Source of the DNA: Candidatus Minthenecus merdequi
GTDB taxonomy: Bacteria > Bacteroidota > Bacteroidia > Bacteroidales > Paludibacteraceae
DNA length: 9,130 nt
Assembly (NCBI GenBank): GCA_018064385.1
Contig: JAGHVI010000182.1
Location: 1 to 9,130 of the forward strand
Direction: 5' to 3'
Of the stretch, positions 5,400 through 9,130 are shown in pieces. The notes below the pieces were generated by a model. That model searched no databases. It saw only the letters and a list, made by a program, of their open reading frames with translations, and was not told the DNA's origin. The first letter of the stretch is position 1. Every line of letters starts with the position of its first letter. Both the position numbers and the translations under genes were made by a program.

Positions 5400-7892
5400 T
5401 TATTTTACCAATCTCAGTTCGACGCGTCTGTTCAGCTGCCTACCCTCTGGGGTATCATTTGTTGCTCTTGGTCTCTCCTGACCATACCCAATAATCGTAA
5501 ATCTATAATAATCGCAACCTCTGTCAATCAGATAATCTCTCACGGCGCGGCATCTATCCTCGCTCAATCTCTGATTACTTTCCGCATCGCCCTGGTTATC
5601 CGTATAACCCGAAATTTCAATCTTCACCTTCACGCTGTTTATCAACATCACCACGCGATCCAACTCAAATCTCGATTCTGGCAGCAATTCCGACTTACCC
5701 GACTCGAAAAACAGGTTATTCAGCGGCACAGCAGCCTTCTTGTCAAGCATCTCTTCTATCGACACCATCTCCATATCCCTCTCCACGGTGATTCCGTTCT
5801 TCTCATTCTTCAGATCCACCCAGTTAGCTATAGGATAATACCCCTCCTTCTCCACAAAATAACCATATCTTCTGCCCAAAGGCAATACAGCGAAATACCC
5901 ACCATCTACCGAACTCGAATTCACGCTGCCCATCACCTCACCAGTCTCAAGGTCCTCCCACTTGATTTTGCAGGACAAACGTCCACCCTCACCGTTTCTT
6001 ATTCTTCCTCTCACCACAGCCACAGGTTCTGGGCGCACACTTGCTGGCAGTTCTGCGCTGAAAAGGTCCTCGTGTCCCTCCTTTGTTGTCTTAGCATAAT
6101 ACGCTCTTCTTCCGTCGGTCGAAATCTTATACCAGCACTCATCGCCAGCCGTATTAACGCATCTACCCACATTCACGGGTTCTGTCCACTCAGTCCAACT
6201 CTTATCGCTCTTCCTTCGGCTCATCCAGACGTCGTAGCCACCTAAGCCGCCGTGCCCCTTACTACTGAAATACAGAGTCTTCATATCGGGGTGCAGAAAC
6301 GGTGCTCTATCGTCCAAAGCTGTATTTATGGTGCCACCCAACTCGATTGGGGAGCTCCATTTTCCAGATGAATCTCTCACTGCAACGTAAATGTTCATTG
6401 ACTCCTTCACCTCCCTGCCTGTTCTAGTTCTTGCAGCGAACAGCACAGCATTACCATCGCTGGTCACCACGGCATCAGCTTGCCAGTCCGAAACATTCAG
6501 ACCTTCCATAGCCACAGTCTTACCCCACGATTGACCGTACCTTCTTGCAGAGAACAGCCTACCGTTCTTGAATAAAATCATCTCCTCACCATCTACGGTC
6601 ACCGCCTCAACTGCCTCATTCCCCTTCGCTGTATTCAGTGAATTCAGCCGTTTCACCTCGCCCCACTCGCCAGACTTCAATCTTCTTGCCATATAAATAT
6701 CCTCACCGCCCAGACTATCTCTTCGTCCTCTACCGACAAAAAACAGCACACTATCATTTGCTCCCACCGTAGGTGAATACTCGCGTCCTTCCTTCGTATT
6801 CACCCCAGCGAACTCGTCCTTCGTTCCTTGTCCATTATCCTTTGTACCTTGACCTTTGTTTCCCAAACACATCAACAAATTTCTAAACCACCTATTTCCG
6901 CCATACGAAGTTTTAAATTCATCCAGTTCTTTGAACACTCTCTCATCGCTCCACCCCTCCTTGCTTCTCAAACTGTCAGCCAGTTGAGCCATCAACACCA
7001 CGCCTTGGTTATAAGGAGCCAAGACTCTAATCTTCTCCTTCAGCCCTAAATTTCCATTATTCAGAGCTCTTTTCATCTCCTCATCACGTTCTCTATGCAT
7101 ATTTAATGTGGGTGACTTCACGTCCTTAAACTTTTCATACAGCACATCAGCGTCCTTCACGCTTCTTTCGACGTACCTACCGTGCAACACACCCAACAGT
7201 TTCTCTCTTTTCTCCCCGTCGAACAGCGAAACAGCGCACTCGGTCACATCCAAATCCTCGCCGCTACATGCTGCCTTCCATACTTTCTCCCTTTCTTCGT
7301 TTACCCAATCTCCCTTAGGCTTGCTCACCAGCAACTCGCACAGTTTCTTCAATCCTTGACCTTTATCTTCTGTTCCTTGACCTTCAACTCTCGACCTCCT
7401 CGCCTCATCTCTTCTTTTCTCAGCTTCGCGTCTCAGATCCTCTGGGGCACGTTTGCAAACCGTTAGGAACGTATCCATAGCAGCTTCGGTATTCTCTGGG
7501 TTCTCATTCATCAGCTCTTCCAGAATCTCCTTGCACACAAATCTAACATTCACCTCAAACACCTCATTGCTCAAACCGTTCTTCATTGCCCACTCCTTCT
7601 CAGCCGACTCAGCCGTCTCAAAACTCCTCCAAGCCTGTTCCAAGAACCCATAAGCCTTCCTTCTGTTGAACTCCTCAAAGCCCTTATCTGCGAACAATTT
7701 GAAAGCTGCATAATTCAGACCCACCGCTGTCTTCTTCTTCTTCAACTCCTTTTCAATATTGGTCTTAGCCTCCTGATACTCACCTTTTTTAATAAGAGAT
7801 TGGAAAGGATATCTAACCATTTGCCCCTTCACAGAGCCAACGGCAAACGTCAAAACTGCTAGCACAAAAAACAGATTTTTCAAACTTTTCAT
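5400..7892 (-). CDS. OmpA-family protein with TPR-like region and PD40 repeats
   Basis: The 830-residue product starts with a signal peptide (MKSLKNLFFVLAVLTFAVGSVKG). A charged helical region, about residues 28-350, starts with a TPR-like segment (GEYQEAKTNIEKELKKKK). PD40/WD40-like beta-propeller blades fill about 365-615, with blade motifs such as REYSPTV, APFLHPDMKTLYFSSKGHGGLGGYDVW and STDGRRAYYA. About 620-686 resembles a carboxypeptidase-regulatory-like beta fold. The OmpA C-terminal domain (about 718-830) keeps the peptidoglycan-binding pair Asp765 and Arg780, which align with Asp271 and Arg286 of E. coli OmpA, in the frame GYTDNQG...NQRLSEDR. The protein probably sits at the outer membrane and anchors it to peptidoglycan. 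The in-frame ATG at 7985 is rejected because the -7 promoter element lies between it and 7892, where the signal peptide begins. It is first in the operon and ends 2 bp before the next start. Two GQGTKDx inserts look added to the helical region. Confidence 0.9.
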   Translation of the reverse strand: MKSLKNLFFVLAVLTFAVGSVKGQMVRYPFQSLIKKGEYQEAKTNIEKELKKKKTAVGLNYAAFKLFADKGFEEFNRRKAYGFLEQAWRSFETAESAEKEWAMKNGLSNEVFEVNVRFVCKEILEELMNENPENTEAAMDTFLTVCKRAPEDLRREAEKRRDEARRSRVEGQGTEDKGQGLKKLCELLVSKPKGDWVNEEREKVWKAACSGEDLDVTECAVSLFDGEKREKLLGVLHGRYVERSVKDADVLYEKFKDVKSPTLNMHRERDEEMKRALNNGNLGLKEKIRVLAPYNQGVVLMAQLADSLRSKEGWSDERVFKELDEFKTSYGGNRWFRNLLMCLGNKGQGTKDNGQGTKDEFAGVNTKEGREYSPTVGANDSVLFFVGRGRRDSLGGEDIYMARRLKSGEWGEVKRLNSLNTAKGNEAVEAVTVDGEEMILFKNGRLFSARRYGQSWGKTVAMEGLNVSDWQADAVVTSDGNAVLFAARTRTGREVKESMNIYVAVRDSSGKWSSPIELGGTINTALDDRAPFLHPDMKTLYFSSKGHGGLGGYDVWMSRRKSDKSWTEWTEPVNVGRCVNTAGDECWYKISTDGRRAYYAKTTKEGHEDLFSAELPASVRPEPVAVVRGRIRNGEGGRLSCKIKWEDLETGEVMGSVNSSSVDGGYFAVLPLGRRYGYFVEKEGYYPIANWVDLKNEKNGITVERDMEMVSIEEMLDKKAAVPLNNLFFESGKSELLPESRFELDRVVMLINSVKVKIEISGYTDNQGDAESNQRLSEDRCRAVRDYLIDRGCDYYRFTIIGYGQERPRATNDTPEGRQLNRRVELRLVK
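6813..6854 (-). repeat. dimeric 21-bp heptad repeat (GQGTKDN-GQGTKDE) in the OmpA-family gene
   Basis: Two adjacent 21-bp units on the coding strand, 6854-6834 and 6833-6813, encode GQGTKDN and GQGTKDE. A related dimer lies at 7341-7382 in the same gene. This copy sits at the junction between the helical region and the PD40 repeats, a likely linker where an in-frame insertion would be tolerated. Confidence 0.75.
7341..7382 (-). repeat. dimeric 21-bp heptad repeat (GQGTEDK-GQGLKKL), diverged copy
   Basis: Coding-strand units 7382-7362 and 7361-7341 encode GQGTEDK and GQGLKKL. At the DNA level both begin GGTCAAGGA, like the units at 6813-6854 about 530 bp away. It interrupts a charged helical stretch (RRSRVE before, CELLV after). 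The second unit has diverged. Confidence 0.65.
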
Positions 7893-7924
7893 AGGCTGCA
7901 AAAAAATTATTCCATTAAGGGGGG

Positions 7925-7932
7925 CAAAGTTA
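7925..7932 (-). promoter_or_regulatory. probable Bacteroidota -7 promoter element for the envelope operon
   Basis: The minus strand reads TAACTTTG, a full match to the -7 consensus TAnnTTTG of the primary sigma factor in Bacteroidota. It lies about 32 bp upstream of the ATG at 7892, giving a short leader that includes a run of C on the minus strand. The -33 TTTG element is not clear at the expected 19-21 bp spacing. The placement supports 7892 as the start of the OmpA-family gene. Confidence 0.65.
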
Positions 7933-7945
7933 CAAAAATTTTCGC

Positions 7946-7953
7946 TAATTTTG
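7946..7953 (+). promoter_or_regulatory. possible -7 promoter element for the ABC ATPase gene
   Basis: The plus strand reads TAATTTTG, matching TAnnTTTG, about 92 bp before the ATG at 8046. No convincing -33 TTTG is present. In such AT-rich DNA the match could be chance. If real, it is back-to-back with the operon promoter, and each would place its -33 region over the other's -7 element. Confidence 0.3.
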
Positions 7954-8045
7954 CCACACTTTAGCAAGAGATTTTTCTTAATCATTGTAAATTATTCAAA
8001 GTCGCTACAAAACAGCACTTTAGGATAGTAAAACAAAATTTATAT

Positions 8046-8897
8046 ATGCTCGAAGTTAACAAAGTTACCAAAAGTTTCGCCACTCACAAGGCACTTGACA
8101 ATGTTTCATTGACGGTCAAACGAAACACTATTTTCGGACTTCTTGGTCCCAACGGAGCAGGCAAAACGACGCTCATCCGCATTATCAATTCCATTACAGC
8201 TCCGGATTCGGGTAGTGTCACGCTCCACGGGCATCCTCTTACGCTTGATGACACCAGTAAAATTGGTTATCTGCCGGAGGAACGAGGTCTTTACCGTAAG
8301 ATGAAAGTCGGAGAACAGGCTTTATACCTTGCTCGTCTCAAGGGTCTTTCGCAGTCAGAAGCGAACCGAAGGCTGCATAGATGGTTTGAGAAGTTCGACA
8401 TAATGCCTTGGTGGAACAAGAAGGTAGAAGAGCTATCGAAAGGTATGGCGCAGAAAATACAGTTCATCACGACCATACTGCACGAGCCAGAACTACTTAT
8501 CTTTGATGAGCCATTTTCAGGTTTTGACCCAGTCAATGCGGAACTTCTCAAGGAAGAGATTCTAAATCTCCGCGACAAAGGAGCGACTATCATTTTTTCT
8601 ACGCACAATATGGATTCAGTAGAGCGTCTTTGCGATGATATTGCACTTATCAACAAGTCACAAATTGTTCTTTCGGGCAATGTTTCGGACATACGTCAAA
8701 GTCATTCCTCGGGTAAACACACTTTGAACTACTCAATAAACGGAAAAACATACACAGATATTGTGCCTTCACAGAATATAAATGACACTCTGCAAACGCT
8801 ACTAAATCAAAACGCCACAATCATAAGCCTCAACGAACAACTCCCAACTATGAACGACATATTTATACAAACCGTTAAATGTGGTTCTATTAATTAG
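8046..8897 (+). CDS. ABC transporter ATP-binding protein, ABC-2/NatA-like exporter type
   Basis: This is a nucleotide-binding subunit that would power an inner-membrane ABC-2 type exporter; the substrate is not predictable. The 283 residues hold Walker A GPNGAGKT (34-41), a Q-loop region with IGYLPEERGLY (74-84), an LSKGMAQ signature (131-137) in place of the classic LSGGQ, Walker B LLIFDEP (151-157), D-loop GFDP (160-163) and switch His188 in STHNMD. LSKGM and LPEERGLY are usual in the NatA/EcsA-like branch, so these are not defects. The C-terminal region ending SLNEQLPTMNDIFIQTV matches the accessory domain of that branch, and only CGSIN follows. The length is near normal. The partner permease gene usually follows at once, but here the stop codon lies 5 bp before a TIR-bounded segment, so the partner is displaced, lost or beyond the window. 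The gene is transcribed divergently from the envelope operon. Confidence 0.93.
   Translation: MLEVNKVTKSFATHKALDNVSLTVKRNTIFGLLGPNGAGKTTLIRIINSITAPDSGSVTLHGHPLTLDDTSKIGYLPEERGLYRKMKVGEQALYLARLKGLSQSEANRRLHRWFEKFDIMPWWNKKVEELSKGMAQKIQFITTILHEPELLIFDEPFSGFDPVNAELLKEEILNLRDKGATIIFSTHNMDSVERLCDDIALINKSQIVLSGNVSDIRQSHSSGKHTLNYSINGKTYTDIVPSQNINDTLQTLLNQNATIISLNEQLPTMNDIFIQTVKCGSIN
8881..8896. repeat. 16-bp arm, inverted copy of 150-165
   Basis: GTGGTTCTATTAATTA, which encodes the last residues of the ABC ATPase, is the exact reverse complement of 150-165 just past the terminal ompH gene. It abuts the TIR-bounded segment that starts a few bases later. Confidence 0.4.
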
Positions 8898-8902
8898 GGG
8901 GG

Positions 8903-9060
8903 CTGTCCGAAAAGTCGGTACAGGTTGCAATTTGGAGTGTTATAGTGCTTTTTCCCCTTTCAAGGTGTGTTTGTTGATTGTTGATACCCAAGGCGTTGCC
9001 TTGGGCTATTTGCTGATTGCCCTTTTCGAGGCGTAGATAATGAGTAGAGTTTTCGGACAG
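8903..9060. mobile_element. 158-bp segment with 11-bp terminal inverted repeats, possible MITE
   Basis: CTGTCCGAAAA at 8903-8913 and TTTTCGGACAG at 9050-9060 are perfect inverted repeats bounding 158 bp. Inside is a perfect hairpin, CCCAAGGC-GTT-GCCTTGGG (8987-9005). No ORF of useful length and no transposase lies between the ends, so if mobile it would be a non-autonomous element or a remnant. GGGGGCTGTCC-like ends resemble those of some insertion sequences, but I cannot assign a family. No clear target-site duplication flanks it: the left side is TTAATTAGGGGGG, the right AATGGCAGCC. The internal hairpin lacks a U-tract, so it is not a standard terminator for the ABC gene. Confidence 0.5.
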
Positions 9061-9130
9061 AATGGCAGCCAGCCATTCCTATGATTGGGATACGATGAAC
9101 ACCCCACCTATGCCGTAGGTATGGGATAAG
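9061..9130. repeat. noncoding tail with two small palindromes
   Basis: AATGGC (9061-9066) pairs with GCCATT (9072-9077) over a 5-base loop, and ACCTA (9106-9110) pairs with TAGGT (9116-9120) over another 5-base loop. No gene is visible. The close spacing of palindromes directly after the TIR-bounded segment suggests that a larger interspersed repeat continues past the window edge; this is inference. Confidence 0.4.

Noticed and set aside
7893..7985. N-terminal extension of the OmpA-family gene to the ATG at 7985
   Set aside because: It would place a 31-residue non-signal stretch before a clear signal peptide and would put the TAACTTTG promoter element inside the gene.
8291..8692. Minus-strand 133-residue ORF opposite the ABC ATPase gene
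   Set aside because: It is antisense to the conserved ABC core (signature, Walker B and H-loop) and shows no domain of its own.
8987..9005. Hairpin CCCAAGGC-GTT-GCCTTGGG as a Rho-independent terminator
   Set aside because: The stem is perfect but no U-tract follows on either strand; it is better explained as part of the TIR-bounded repeat.

Overview
The window reads as chromosomal DNA from a member of the Bacteroidota, most likely Bacteroidales. Three observations support this. The first is the gene order DUF6089-like outer-membrane protein, uppS, bamA, ompH, ompH. The second is an OmpA protein with PD40 repeats. The third is a match to the Bacteroidota -7 promoter element TAnnTTTG upstream of the main operon. 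No rRNA, tRNA, CRISPR array or intact transposase gene is visible. The genus cannot be named from the sequence alone.

Layout: Positions 1-113 hold a long, nearly perfect nested inverted repeat. Positions 167-7892 carry six tightly packed minus-strand genes. In transcription order (right to left) they are: a TPR-like/PD40/OmpA envelope protein (7892-5400), a DUF6089-like beta-barrel protein (5397-4582), uppS (4568-3852), bamA (3862-1244), and two Skp/OmpH-type periplasmic chaperones (1212-700 and 676-167). Gaps are 2, 13, -11, 31 and 23 bp, so one transcript is likely. A 153-bp divergent intergenic region (7893-8045) holds a good -7 element for the operon and a possible, weaker one facing the other way. 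On the plus strand, 8046-8897 encodes an ABC-type ATPase of the ABC-2 exporter type. Its stop codon lies 5 bp before a 158-bp segment bounded by 11-bp terminal inverted repeats (8903-9060), followed by more small palindromes to the window end.

The operon is an envelope-assembly unit. BamA inserts beta-barrel proteins into the outer membrane, and the two Skp/OmpH proteins would escort unfolded barrels through the periplasm. UppS makes the C55 lipid carrier for peptidoglycan and surface glycans. The OmpA-domain protein can tie the outer membrane to peptidoglycan, and the DUF6089-like protein is a predicted barrel of unknown role.

The most unusual signals are in-frame 21-bp repeats in two adjacent genes. 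One is a tandem array that expands the signal peptide of the DUF6089-like protein. The other is a pair of dispersed GQGTKDx heptad modules in the OmpA protein. The signal-peptide array is also complementary (with G:U wobbles) to the start-codon region of its own gene, which suggests, without proving, translational control. I do not see a clear, previously undescribed multi-gene system; the genes themselves are recognisable housekeeping envelope genes.
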